Assembly: GCA_030424595.1 (NCBI GenBank)
Contig: JAUHWG010000026.1
Location: forward strand, 62,001-126,000
Length of the DNA stretch: 64,000 bases
Direction of reading: 5' to 3'
Source of the DNA: Polyangia bacterium
GTDB taxonomy: Bacteria; Myxococcota_A; Polyangia; Nannocystales; Nannocystaceae
Shown: piece by piece, positions 1 to 8,395 of the stretch
Position numbering within the stretch: position 1 is the first letter of the stretch
Layout of the letters: each line of letters opens with the position of its first letter
Notes under the pieces: generated by a model
What the model was told of the DNA's origin: nothing
Databases searched by the model: none
The model's input: only the letters and a program-made list of their open reading frames with translations
Made by a program: the position numbers and the translations under genes

Positions 1-155
1 TCGACCGGCCACCCGTGCACGAGGACGAGATCGGGGCCGTTGCCGATGATCCAGTAGGGCAGCCGGGCGTGGCCGAGCTCGAGCCAGCGCTCTGGCTCGG
101 TCATCAACTCCTCAGAGATGGTCAGTTCGGCGACGCGCTCGGTGAAGGTAGGCAT
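1..155 (-). CDS. alpha/beta-hydrolase fold protein, N-terminal part
   Basis: The minus strand opens with ATG at 155 and stays open to the window edge, giving 51 residues that begin MPTFTERVAEL and end in LVLVHGWPV. The last segment is the strand leading into the HGxP oxyanion-hole motif that opens alpha/beta-hydrolase domains of the epoxide hydrolase and haloalkane dehalogenase type. The nucleophile elbow and the rest of the catalytic triad lie outside the window, so the substrate cannot be given. The gene is read away from the decayed region at 156-950 and has no neighbour here that suggests a pathway. Confidence 0.7.
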   Translation of the reverse strand, partial: MPTFTERVAELTISEELMTEPERWLELGHARLPYWIIGNGPDLVLVHGWPV

Positions 156-950
156 GGGTGTTCCTAGCCGACTCTACCCGTCGATCAGCGCATGCGGTCT
201 AGGGGTTCGAAGCGGGAAATCGAGGAGGGCGTAGCCAACAGCCCGCGGAGGTGGCGGGCGCACTCGGCGCGCCAGCATCGCCCAGCTGGAGCACCGTGCT
301 CCACGGCGCGTGAAGCCGCAGTTGCCCAACTCACGGCCCAGGCCGGCATCGCCGACGAGCGGTGCCCGGGCGACTATAGGTCCGCGAGGAAGCGCTCGGC
401 GAAGCCGCCGCGTCAGCACGCTCGGACTCTCAGAGCACGCCGAGCGGCGGCACACAACCTCCGACGCCTCCAGCCCTCCTGCCGAGCTCGGGCGAGCACG
501 CCGAGGCCGGTGTAGGTCTTGCCGATGCCGGCTCCGGGGGCACGACCGGAGGGGGCGGCAAGAGCGGGGGTGGTATCGGAGGGGCGAAGGAGGCGGCGTC
601 GGGTCCGGGAAGGGCAGCGGCACCTCTGGAAGCGAAGCAGACAAAGACGAAGGCGGCGACCTCTTGCGCCGGAGCACCCGGGTCTACCTCGCTCGCCTCG
701 ATGCCACCACGTCTACCTCGCCTCGATGCCGCAAGTCGTTGAGCACCCGAGGCGTGGAGCAAGAGTCCTGTCAAAGGTAGTCATCGCTCGGCACAAGAAG
801 GCCGGTTCGCAGCTCAACGGCGGCACAGAGCGAGTGTGCGCGCGGCTCGGAAGCCGATCCGAAAACCATCCCCCGCCATGGATCGATGGAGGCCCGACGG
901 CCGCGGTGATACAACCCCAGGCAGCCCCCTCGCAGGACGCGATGAGCGGG
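156..950. other. decayed spacer without an intact gene
   Basis: No frame here shows convincing domain content or the sharp third-position GC bias of the neighbouring genes, although several frames stay open by chance. It holds one short helicase-like fragment (about 445-548, minus strand) and a direct duplication of CTCGCCTCGATGCC near 690-735. The right edge abuts the point where the kinase gene loses its N-lobe. I read it as rearranged, decaying DNA. Confidence 0.5.
445..548 (-). pseudogene. possible helicase/ATPase Walker A fragment
   Basis: On the minus strand about 30 codons read GAGIGKTYTGLGVLARARQ. This looks like the Walker A region of a superfamily 2 helicase or restriction-type ATPase, where GTGKTYTGL is common. 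Here the usual T or S is replaced by I. No longer homologous frame continues on either side, so this would be a remnant and not a gene. The stretch is short and the call is tentative. Confidence 0.3.
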
Positions 951-951
951 A

Positions 952-3900
952 GTGATCTCCCCAAAATTGGGTCGATCCTGGATCGATTCTGGATCGAGGG
1001 CGATAGAACTTCGGAATTCGGGACCTAGAAGGCCATACGACGCACACCAGGCCATAATCGGTGACGACGGTCGGGTCCGGGTCTTCGACTTCGGCCTCGC
1101 CCGCCCGACCGGGTCGACGAGCGAGCAGGAGCTCGACTACGCCGCCGCGTCAGCCCACGAAGCCCTCGGCGAGCTCGCGGCGATCACCGCGACCGGGACG
1201 ATCCTCGGCACCCCCGGCTACATGTCACCGGAGCAGCACATGGGGCGCCCGGCCGACGCGCGGAGCGACATCTACGCCCTCTGCGTCTCGCTCTACGAGG
1301 CCTTCTACGGCCGACGCCCCTTCGTCGGCGAGACCCACTCCAAGCTCGCCAACGCGGTGATCCGCGGCGAGTACCAGACCCCGCCGCGAGGGGTGATCCC
1401 GCCGCGGATGCGGAAGATCATCCGCCGCGGTCTCGACGTCGATCCGGGCGCCCGCTGGCAGAGCATGGAGGCGCTCCTGAGCGCACTGACCGACGATCCG
1501 GTCCGCCGGCGGCGAAGGGCGGCGCTCATCGCCGCCGGTGTCTTCACGCTACTCGCGCTCCTCGCCGTCGCGCCGACGCTCGCGCTCAAGATCTACGAGC
1601 GCTGGCAGAGCGAACGCCACGAGCGGATCGCCGAGGAGCGCTGGCGATCGACCTCCGCCCAGATCGGATCGATCGACACCCTCGCCGACGAACGCCAGCG
1701 AGCCCTCGAGAGCGAGCGGATCTTCAACACGTTCGCCAGCGCCGTCGATCATCGCGGCACCCGAGCCCTGACCAAGGCGTGGATCGATCGCGGGTCCGCG
1801 GCCCGGGAGAAGGGCGACACCAAGGGCGCCTTCGCGGCCTACGCTCAGGCCTACGCCAACGCCAACGACCAAGAGCTGACCCGCCAGGCGCTCCTCGAGC
1901 TCGCGGAGCTCGCCCTCACCCGTCGCGACTGGCCGGCCCTAGGGACCCTCCTCTCCGAGCTCGATGAGCGCCAGGGCAAGGCCGAGGGTGAGGCGAGCTC
2001 GCGGCTGGCGGAGCTCCGCCTCCATCACGCCATCGCCGTCCGCTCCGCGAGCCTCAGCGACGCGCCGCCGCCGGGGATCAACCGCGAGCAAGCGGCGCTC
2101 GCGAAGCTCGTCGCGCCGCTGACCCAGGGTCGTCGCCTCAGCTATCGCATCTCGGCGGCGAACCTCGCGGACACCGATGACGACGGGATCGATGAGCTCA
2201 TCCTGGTCTCCGACGACCTCCACTCCGTGGTCGTCCTCGACCGAGATCTACGGCTCCTCCTCCGCCACGAGCTCCCGTCCGGCCTCGGTCACGCCCTGCC
2301 GATCCCAGGTCGCCCGCTGGTCCTCACCTACGGCGACGCTCATCTCCGCCTCCACCGGGTCGGCGATCGCTTCGACGAGCTGTGGCGGATCCCGGCGGAG
2401 TCCTCCCCCTATGCGGCGATCAGCGGCGATCTCGACGGCGACCAGAGCGACGAACTCTACGTCGGCCTCGCCGCCTACCGCCGCGGCCTCCACGTCCTCC
2501 GGACGCCTGCGGGCGAGCGGCCACGGCTCGAGATCGCCGAGCCGTCGATCGACGCCAGCCGCTCCGACATCAACGACCTGAAGATCGCCGATCTCGACGG
2601 CGATGGGGAGCAGGAGCTCATCGCCGCGCTCGGGCCCTGGCACGCCTACGACCTCCGGATCCTCCGCCCCGGCCCTGAGGGGCTGGAGCCCGTCGACAGG
2701 GTCCAGCTCGGCAACGTCGCGAGCCTCGCGGTCCTGCGCGACAGCGAAGACCGGCCGCTCCTCGCCGCGCTCAAGGACGACCGCTGGCCCAACCGCCGGG
2801 TCTTCCCCGCCGCGCCGCATACGGGCGAGCCGGCGGGCGTCTACCTCTACGGGTTTGACGGCGAGCGGCTCCTCCCGCGCGGCTACGTCGATCCCCTCGC
2901 CGACTTCGCCACGCCCGCCCGCAACTTCCCGGGACACCTCCTGGTCGGCGACTTTGACGGCGATGGCCTCGACGACCTCGTCCTCAACGCGAACACCGAC
3001 GAGAGCACGCTCGGGCGGATGCTGATCGTCCTCCGACAGGACGAGCGCAGCTTCACCCCCGCTCGCCTGCTCGGCCTCCACGCCTTCGCGATAGCCGACC
3101 TCGATGACGACCCGGAGCCCGAGCTGATCGTCCGCGACTACGCGGAGGTCAACAGCTTCTGGGCGATCGGCCTCGCCGATCAGCCCCTGCCCAGCCCCTA
3201 CACACCGACCCCTCACGCAGGGATCCCCCAGCGCCTGACCGACGACGCTGTGCGGGACGGCTGGCGTCGCGCCGAGCGCATGGCGTCGATCGGTCAGACG
3301 GAGGCGGCGGCCTCGGCCCTCCAGGCGACCGCTCTCCGCACCGAGCCCGGCAAGCAGCGCCGGATGACCGAGACACGCGCCGCCCAGCTCTACGCCGCCG
3401 CCGGCGATGACAAGCGCGCGCTCGCCCTCTACCGCGCCGATGAGCGCCACCCCGCATCCCAGGCCAACGCTGACGCGGCCCCCTCCTTGATCCGCCTCGG
3501 ACGATACGACGAGGCCGCCGACTTGCTGACCCGCGCCGACCCGGATCTCCACCTCCCCGACCGCCTCCGCCCGGCGGACCTCGGGCATATCGTCGACGCT
3601 GCGCCGCGCTCGACGATCACCTTTGAGTCGCCGCTCGCCCCGAGCTGGGAGATCCTCGATCCGCTCGCCGTCCGCCGCGATCCCACGAGCGACACGCTCC
3701 GGGTGCGAGCCGCCCGCTCGTCGACCCCGATCGCCCGCCTCCCGCTCCTCTGGGACGGCGGCCCCTTGGCGCTCAAGGCCTCCTTCGCGGTCGTCCACAG
3801 CGAATTCGCAGGCGCGCTCGACGTCTCGATACGCGGCGGCGATGGCCAGAGGATCGCCGGCTTTTGGATCAACACGATCGGCGGCGCCGAGGTGTACGAG

Positions 3901-4908
3901 CATCAGGTCGGCTGCCTCACCCACAACCGCGACGACGGCAGCGGCCTCCTCCTCGCCGAGCCCAGCGAGACGATCGACCAGCGCTTCGAGCACACGCTCA
4001 CCCTGACGATGATCCCGAGCCGCGGCGCGTCGACCTGCCGCCTCGACGCGCCCCTGCTCGAAGAGCTCCACAGCAGCCTCCCCGACGCCCTCCCGCCCGG
4101 CCCCTACACCCTCGAGATCACGACCGGCGGGCGCAGGGACGACGCCGGGACCCACGTCACCGTCGACTTCACCGAGCTCGAGCTCCGCGGTGCGACCCTC
4201 TCCGCGCCGACCTCCTCGGGGTCGACGGCAGCGGCCGCAGGCGCGCGTCTCCTCGCCGACGGAGAGACCGCCGCAGCCCTCGCGAGCTTGGCCACGATCG
4301 TCGACGGCCCCCCTGAGATCGAGCTTTGGCGCGCCCTCGCCCACGTGCGCCGCGGCGACCTCCGGAGCTCCCGCGAGGCGCTCGCGACCAACCTCGAGCT
4401 CGACCCGCGACCGCAGCTCCATCGCCCCGACCTCAGCCGCCTCCTCCGCCTCGCGCCCGAGCTCGCGCCGCTCCTCCGCGAGGCGCTCGATGACAGCTTC
4501 ACCGACCTCCTCCTCGCGGCTTGGGCCGGGACGATAGGTCAGCACCCTGACGATCCCTACGTCACCCGCACCCTGATCGAGGAGCTCGAGCGTCTCGGGG
4601 TCACCGCAGAGGACCCACACGCAGCGCTCCTCCTCGCCGCTCGCGGCCGGGCGTGGCACCACGTCGGCGAGCCCCAGCGCGCCCTCGTCGACCTCCTCGC
4701 CGCCGAGGCCCACGCTCGAGCCGACGACGACGACGAGCTCCTCGCGGACATCGCCGTCAGCCTCGCGCGCCTCCAGCTCGACCTCGGAGATCCGAAGAGC
4801 GCTTTGGCCTCGCTTGACCTCGCGCTATCGCTCAGCCCGACGCCGGAGCTTCTGCTCGAGATCCTCCTGCGCGACCCTGCGCTCGCGCCTGTCCTCGAGG
4901 CCCGCTAG
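952..4908 (+). CDS. 5'-truncated Ser/Thr kinase with FG-GAP repeats and TPRs
   Basis: Kinase similarity starts abruptly at about codon 34 (nt 1051) with IIGDDGRVRVFDFGLARP. It continues through the activation segment (GTPGYMSPEQ) and the C-lobe (ARSDIYALCVSLYEAFYGRRPF). The glycine loop, the catalytic Lys and the HRD motif are all absent, and the upstream sequence is unrelated. A hydrophobic segment near residues 190-212 is followed by a long presumably extracytoplasmic part. That part has at least five FG-GAP calcium-type loops (for example DTDDDGIDEL, DLDGDGEQEL, DFDGDGLDDL) at about 400-730, a lectin-like sandwich at about 895-1050, and TPR-like helices to the end. The frame is intact for about 1,285 codons after the breakpoint, so the receptor part could still be made, but kinase activity is not expected. 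The true start is unknown; 952 is simply the first ATG in frame. Confidence 0.75.
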   Translation: MISPKLGRSWIDSGSRAIELRNSGPRRPYDAHQAIIGDDGRVRVFDFGLARPTGSTSEQELDYAAASAHEALGELAAITATGTILGTPGYMSPEQHMGRPADARSDIYALCVSLYEAFYGRRPFVGETHSKLANAVIRGEYQTPPRGVIPPRMRKIIRRGLDVDPGARWQSMEALLSALTDDPVRRRRRAALIAAGVFTLLALLAVAPTLALKIYERWQSERHERIAEERWRSTSAQIGSIDTLADERQRALESERIFNTFASAVDHRGTRALTKAWIDRGSAAREKGDTKGAFAAYAQAYANANDQELTRQALLELAELALTRRDWPALGTLLSELDERQGKAEGEASSRLAELRLHHAIAVRSASLSDAPPPGINREQAALAKLVAPLTQGRRLSYRISAANLADTDDDGIDELILVSDDLHSVVVLDRDLRLLLRHELPSGLGHALPIPGRPLVLTYGDAHLRLHRVGDRFDELWRIPAESSPYAAISGDLDGDQSDELYVGLAAYRRGLHVLRTPAGERPRLEIAEPSIDASRSDINDLKIADLDGDGEQELIAALGPWHAYDLRILRPGPEGLEPVDRVQLGNVASLAVLRDSEDRPLLAALKDDRWPNRRVFPAAPHTGEPAGVYLYGFDGERLLPRGYVDPLADFATPARNFPGHLLVGDFDGDGLDDLVLNANTDESTLGRMLIVLRQDERSFTPARLLGLHAFAIADLDDDPEPELIVRDYAEVNSFWAIGLADQPLPSPYTPTPHAGIPQRLTDDAVRDGWRRAERMASIGQTEAAASALQATALRTEPGKQRRMTETRAAQLYAAAGDDKRALALYRADERHPASQANADAAPSLIRLGRYDEAADLLTRADPDLHLPDRLRPADLGHIVDAAPRSTITFESPLAPSWEILDPLAVRRDPTSDTLRVRAARSSTPIARLPLLWDGGPLALKASFAVVHSEFAGALDVSIRGGDGQRIAGFWINTIGGAEVYEHQVGCLTHNRDDGSGLLLAEPSETIDQRFEHTLTLTMIPSRGASTCRLDAPLLEELHSSLPDALPPGPYTLEITTGGRRDDAGTHVTVDFTELELRGATLSAPTSSGSTAAAAGARLLADGETAAALASLATIVDGPPEIELWRALAHVRRGDLRSSREALATNLELDPRPQLHRPDLSRLLRLAPELAPLLREALDDSFTDLLLAAWAGTIGQHPDDPYVTRTLIEELERLGVTAEDPHAALLLAARGRAWHHVGEPQRALVDLLAAEAHARADDDDELLADIAVSLARLQLDLGDPKSALASLDLALSLSPTPELLLEILLRDPALAPVLEAR

Positions 4909-4962
4909 CCCGGCAATTCCGGCCCTTCAGACGGCCCCTCCGAGGCCCCGCCAAGAGGGCGG

Positions 4963-5277
4963 ATGATCTCCACTGGCACACTCGACAGTGGCACCCTGAC
5001 GAGGCTCGTGAGCTACCGAAGCCTCATCACCGTCCGCGTCCGCGTCGCCGTCGTGATCGACGATCGCGGGCGCTATAACGCCTGCGGCTGGAGCGGCGCG
5101 GAAGATCCCGCGCGCTGGGCGAGGGACGGCCTCGACCGCGGCGACGGAGCCGCGCAGGTCGAAGAGGTTCACTTTATCGAGGCGGAGATACCTCTGCCCG
5201 CGCCCCATCGCGCCGGCGTCATCGCTGGCACGATCGAGCCGGCTCGCGCGCCGACGCTCGACGCCCCCCATGAATAG
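4963..5277 (+). CDS. hypothetical protein, possibly a remnant
   Basis: A 104-codon plus-strand frame with coding-like third-position GC lies between the truncated kinase and the next lipoprotein. Its readable core is RVRVAVVIDDRGRYNACGWS followed by a charged stretch and HFIEAEIPLPAP. I do not recognise a family. There is no clear Shine-Dalgarno before the ATG, and antisense frames are open over the same stretch, so it may be a degraded gene end. It lies 54 bp after the kinase stop in the same direction. Confidence 0.35.
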   Translation: MISTGTLDSGTLTRLVSYRSLITVRVRVAVVIDDRGRYNACGWSGAEDPARWARDGLDRGDGAAQVEEVHFIEAEIPLPAPHRAGVIAGTIEPARAPTLDAPHE

Positions 5278-5366
5278 GACCCACTCCCCGGCGGACGATT
5301 CTCGGTCGTCGACGCCGACAAAACCCTGTACCGTAGTCGCGTACACGTGCGGTTAGGGATAGGGAT

Positions 5367-7511
5367 ATGACGATTCGCCTCCATTGGTTTCCAGCTTTTG
5401 CACTGCTCTCCTTCGGCTGCGCCGGAGACGACGCGGCCAGTACTGACACCTCAGCCACGGCGTCGGTGACCGCGACCGACACCGCGAGCGGGACGGCGAC
5501 CAACACAACGCCGGGGACCGCGACCGACACCACCGTCGGCACCGCGACCGACACCACCGTCGGCACCGCGACCGAGCCGAGCGGTAGTGACACCGCGGGA
5601 GAGAGCGACAGCACCACGACCACCGCCGGCATGACGACCGGCATGATGACCGAGAGCGACAGCACCACCGACGGCGGTGACGGGACGATCATCGAGGTCA
5701 AGATCGATCCGCTCGATCCGATCATCACGGTCGTCGACGGCGTGATCCCGCCGGCGCTCGGCTTTAGCGCGGTCGGTGTCACCGACAAGAACGTCGAGGT
5801 GCCGATCACGGGCAACTGGGACTACGACCGCCTCGACCTCGCCGGGATCGACAAGGCAAGCGGCGACTTCACGGCGACCGGCTTCGCCGGCGGGGTCGGG
5901 ACCGTCACCTTCGACGCGGGCGGCGGCCTCATGGCCCAGACCTCGGCGACGGTCAAGCTCAAGTTCCAGGACGAGCCGAACCCGGTCGATCCCGAGGACA
6001 AGATGGACTTCGACAACGCCGTCGATCCCGACCCGTCGATGGCGCTCCTCTACCCCTACGACAAGACGGTCTTCCCCCGCGGCCTCCAGGGCCCGACGGT
6101 CCAGTGGAACGGCGGCAACCCGGACGACCTCTACTACCTCCACGCGGTCTCGGAGTTCTTCGAGTTCGAGGGCTGGTACACCGTGCCGCCGCCCTCGCGC
6201 TTCAACTGGCCGCTGGTCCCCGACGACGTCTGGACCAAGCTGACGGCCTCGACCGACGGCGACGTCGTCTTCGACATCCAGCGTCACGACGGCAACCAGG
6301 CCTACCTCGCCAAGACCCAGACCTGGACGGTCGCCCCCGCGAACCTCACCGGCGCCGTCTACTACTGGGAGGTCAACAACGGCAACGTCGTCCGCCTGAC
6401 GATCGGCGCCGACGCCCCCGACAACTTCATCCAGAAGGACGGCAACACCCAGTGCCTCGCCTGCCACTCGGTCTCCAAGGACGGCTCGCGGATCGCTGCC
6501 GCGGCCCAGGGCGGCTGGAGCCCGTGGACGACGATCGATCCGGTCGACGGCAACATCCTCTACTACTCGGCCCAGGCCTCCGGCTTCCAGGCGATCTCGC
6601 CCAACGGCTCGCACGTTCTCTGGGGCCAGTCCAACGGCCAGGGGCCGCTCAAGCTGAGCACGTACAACTCGAACGCGGTGCTCGGCCAGCTCACGATCCC
6701 GGGCGCCTACTTCGTCCACCCGGCCTGGGCCGGCGACACTACGCACGTCGCCTTCGCCCAGCGCCTCAACGGCAACTGGCTCGACTTCACCGCCTCCCAC
6801 CTCTGGATCACCGAGGTCGACCTCGACAACAACTCGTTTAGCGAGACCAAGAAGATCGTCGACTCCGCCGGTGAGCTGACGACCGTCTCCTTCCCGACCT
6901 TCAGCCCGGACTCCGAGTGGATCGCCTACATGCGGGCCAACCAGGTCCGGACCCGCGGGGCGACGGCCGAGGTCTGGGTGACCAACCTCGACGGCAGCAC
7001 CCAGATCCGCCTCGACAACACCAACGGCCAAGGCATCATCGAGCCCGGCCAGGACAAGCTGACCTACGAGCCGACCTTCCTCCCGGTCGCCCTCGGCGGC
7101 TACTACTGGATGGTCGTCGGCAGCGAGCGCAAGTACGGCAACACCCTGACCAACACCGGCGCCAACAACCGGCCCAAGCAGCTCTGGGTCACCGCGATCG
7201 ACCCCAACCCGAAGCCCGGCGAGGATCCCTCCCACCCCGCCTTCTGGCTCCCGGGTCAGGAGCTCAACAACGCCAACATGCGCGGCGAGGTCGCCCTCGG
7301 ACCCTGCAAGGACAACGGCGACAGCTGCGCTGGCGGCTTCGAGTGCTGCGGCGGCTTCTGCTACGACCCCGAGGGCGGCGACGACCCGATCTGCAACGAG
7401 GGTCCGGACGGCGAGTGCTCGGAGATCGGCGACGCCTGCGAGCTCGACGCGGCCTGCTGCGACGACGAGGCCAAGTGCATCGGCGGCTTCTGCTCGATCA
7501 TCCCGGGCTGA
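5367..7511 (+). CDS. beta-propeller lipoprotein with one CXXCH haem motif
   Basis: The 714-residue product starts MTIRLHWFPAFALLSFGCAG, a lipoprotein signal with the lipidated Cys at 18. A Thr/Ser/Asp/Gly-rich linker follows to about residue 105. The middle resembles TolB/WD40-type propeller blades (FPTFSPDSEWIAYM, AISPNGSHVLWG). A single c-type haem motif, CLACH, sits at about residues 363-367 in the context QCLACHSVSKDG. The C-terminus has two small cysteine knots (GFECCGGFCYDP and AACCDDEAKC). A purine-rich GGGATAGGGAT precedes the ATG. It is presumably anchored in the outer membrane facing the periplasm or surface. A role in electron transfer is suggested by the haem motif but not shown. 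Confidence 0.85.
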   Translation: MTIRLHWFPAFALLSFGCAGDDAASTDTSATASVTATDTASGTATNTTPGTATDTTVGTATDTTVGTATEPSGSDTAGESDSTTTTAGMTTGMMTESDSTTDGGDGTIIEVKIDPLDPIITVVDGVIPPALGFSAVGVTDKNVEVPITGNWDYDRLDLAGIDKASGDFTATGFAGGVGTVTFDAGGGLMAQTSATVKLKFQDEPNPVDPEDKMDFDNAVDPDPSMALLYPYDKTVFPRGLQGPTVQWNGGNPDDLYYLHAVSEFFEFEGWYTVPPPSRFNWPLVPDDVWTKLTASTDGDVVFDIQRHDGNQAYLAKTQTWTVAPANLTGAVYYWEVNNGNVVRLTIGADAPDNFIQKDGNTQCLACHSVSKDGSRIAAAAQGGWSPWTTIDPVDGNILYYSAQASGFQAISPNGSHVLWGQSNGQGPLKLSTYNSNAVLGQLTIPGAYFVHPAWAGDTTHVAFAQRLNGNWLDFTASHLWITEVDLDNNSFSETKKIVDSAGELTTVSFPTFSPDSEWIAYMRANQVRTRGATAEVWVTNLDGSTQIRLDNTNGQGIIEPGQDKLTYEPTFLPVALGGYYWMVVGSERKYGNTLTNTGANNRPKQLWVTAIDPNPKPGEDPSHPAFWLPGQELNNANMRGEVALGPCKDNGDSCAGGFECCGGFCYDPEGGDDPICNEGPDGECSEIGDACELDAACCDDEAKCIGGFCSIIPG

Positions 7512-7551
7512 TCGAACCAACCGAACAGACCGAACAGACAGAACAAAGGAC

Positions 7552-7584
7552 AAGCGCCCGTCCGCTCTCCGCGGTCGGGCGCTT
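7552..7584. terminator. hairpin between convergent genes
   Basis: AAGCGCCCG at 7552-7560 pairs with CGGGCGCTT at 7576-7584 around a 15-nt loop. It sits between the stop of the plus-strand lipoprotein and the stop of the minus-strand zincin, so it can serve both. A good T-run is missing on either strand. Confidence 0.6.
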
Positions 7585-7621
7585 CGTCGTCGTGGCCGAG
7601 CTCTCCTCGGCAGCGACGATG

Positions 7622-8344
7622 CTACTCGAGGCCGAGCTCGGCGACGCCGTCCTCGTCGAGGCCGAAGTAGTGGCCGATCTCGTGGAGGACCGTGACCCGC
7701 ACCTCCTCTTCGAGCTCCTCGGGATCCGCGAAGGAGACGACGAGGTTCGCGGTGTAGAGGACGATCCGCGAGGTCATGGGCGCTATCTCTAGCACCCGCT
7801 GGCCGTAGTCGTCGGGCCCCTCGAACATCCCCAGCGCCCGCGGATCAAAGCCGTCGGCGACGATGTCCCAGTGCGGCCGGGTCTCGACCACGACCGCGAC
7901 GTTCCCGAGCCGCTCGCTGAGTTCCTCTGGCAGGGAGCCGAGGGCAGCCTCGGCGGCGGCGACGATCTTCGCCTCCTCGGCCTCGCCGACCGCGGAGGTC
8001 TCCTCGTCCTCCGCCGCGTCGAGGGCGAGGACAGCGATCATATGCCGAGCGCTGAGGATCGGCTCGCCGAGATCTTCGTAGACGCCGGCGAGGGCGTAGT
8101 GCGCGTCGGCGAAGCTCGGGTCCTCGACGATCAGCGCCTTGAGGAGCGGCTCGGCCTCCTCGGCGCCGTCCCTTAGCCAGATCCCGGCCGCTCGGAGATA
8201 GCGGTCGGCGCTGTCCTCGGGGTCGAGCCCGAGGGCGTCGAGGGCCTCCATCGCCGCGTCGGGATCATCGGCGAGCATCTCCTCGATCGCACCGAGCTGC
8301 TCCGCCAGCTCCTCTTCGCTCTGGGTCTCGTCGTCCTTCACCAT
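7622..8344 (-). CDS. TPR-zincin metallopeptidase family protein
   Basis: This 240-residue protein has an acidic helical N-terminal half with TPR-like repeats (ADAHYALAGVYEDLGEPI). Its C-terminal half matches the minimal zincin family (Zincin_1, formerly DUF1025) with the metal site VTVLHEIGHYFGLDEDGV near residues 217-234. The HExxH plus a downstream Asp is the expected zinc ligand set. There is no signal peptide, so it should be cytoplasmic. The substrate of this family is not known. ATG at 8344 is the only well-placed start. The next gene on this strand ends upstream, about 50 bp beyond that start codon. Confidence 0.85.
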   Translation of the reverse strand: MVKDDETQSEEELAEQLGAIEEMLADDPDAAMEALDALGLDPEDSADRYLRAAGIWLRDGAEEAEPLLKALIVEDPSFADAHYALAGVYEDLGEPILSARHMIAVLALDAAEDEETSAVGEAEEAKIVAAAEAALGSLPEELSERLGNVAVVVETRPHWDIVADGFDPRALGMFEGPDDYGQRVLEIAPMTSRIVLYTANLVVSFADPEELEEEVRVTVLHEIGHYFGLDEDGVAELGLE

Positions 8345-8395
8345 CGCCGGAGGCTAGTGCACCGGGCCGGGCCCGTCGACCTCAAAGCGACGATC

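Noticed and set aside
2248-4713. Very long minus-strand open frame (over 800 codons) opposite the kinase/FG-GAP gene
   Set aside because: It is the antisense shadow of a high-GC gene. Its composition is Glu/Val/Gly/Arg without any domain, while the plus strand has FG-GAP and TPR motifs.
4909-4962. Possible further CTAG-ended repeat at the stop of the truncated kinase
   Set aside because: The stop is in CTAG and is followed by CCCGGCAATTCCGGCC, but similarity to family 2 does not continue, so it cannot be told from chance.
5451-7553. Long minus-strand open frame opposite the propeller lipoprotein
   Set aside because: It has only low-complexity Val/Asp/Arg/Gly content, and the plus strand carries a signal peptide, haem motif and Cys knots.
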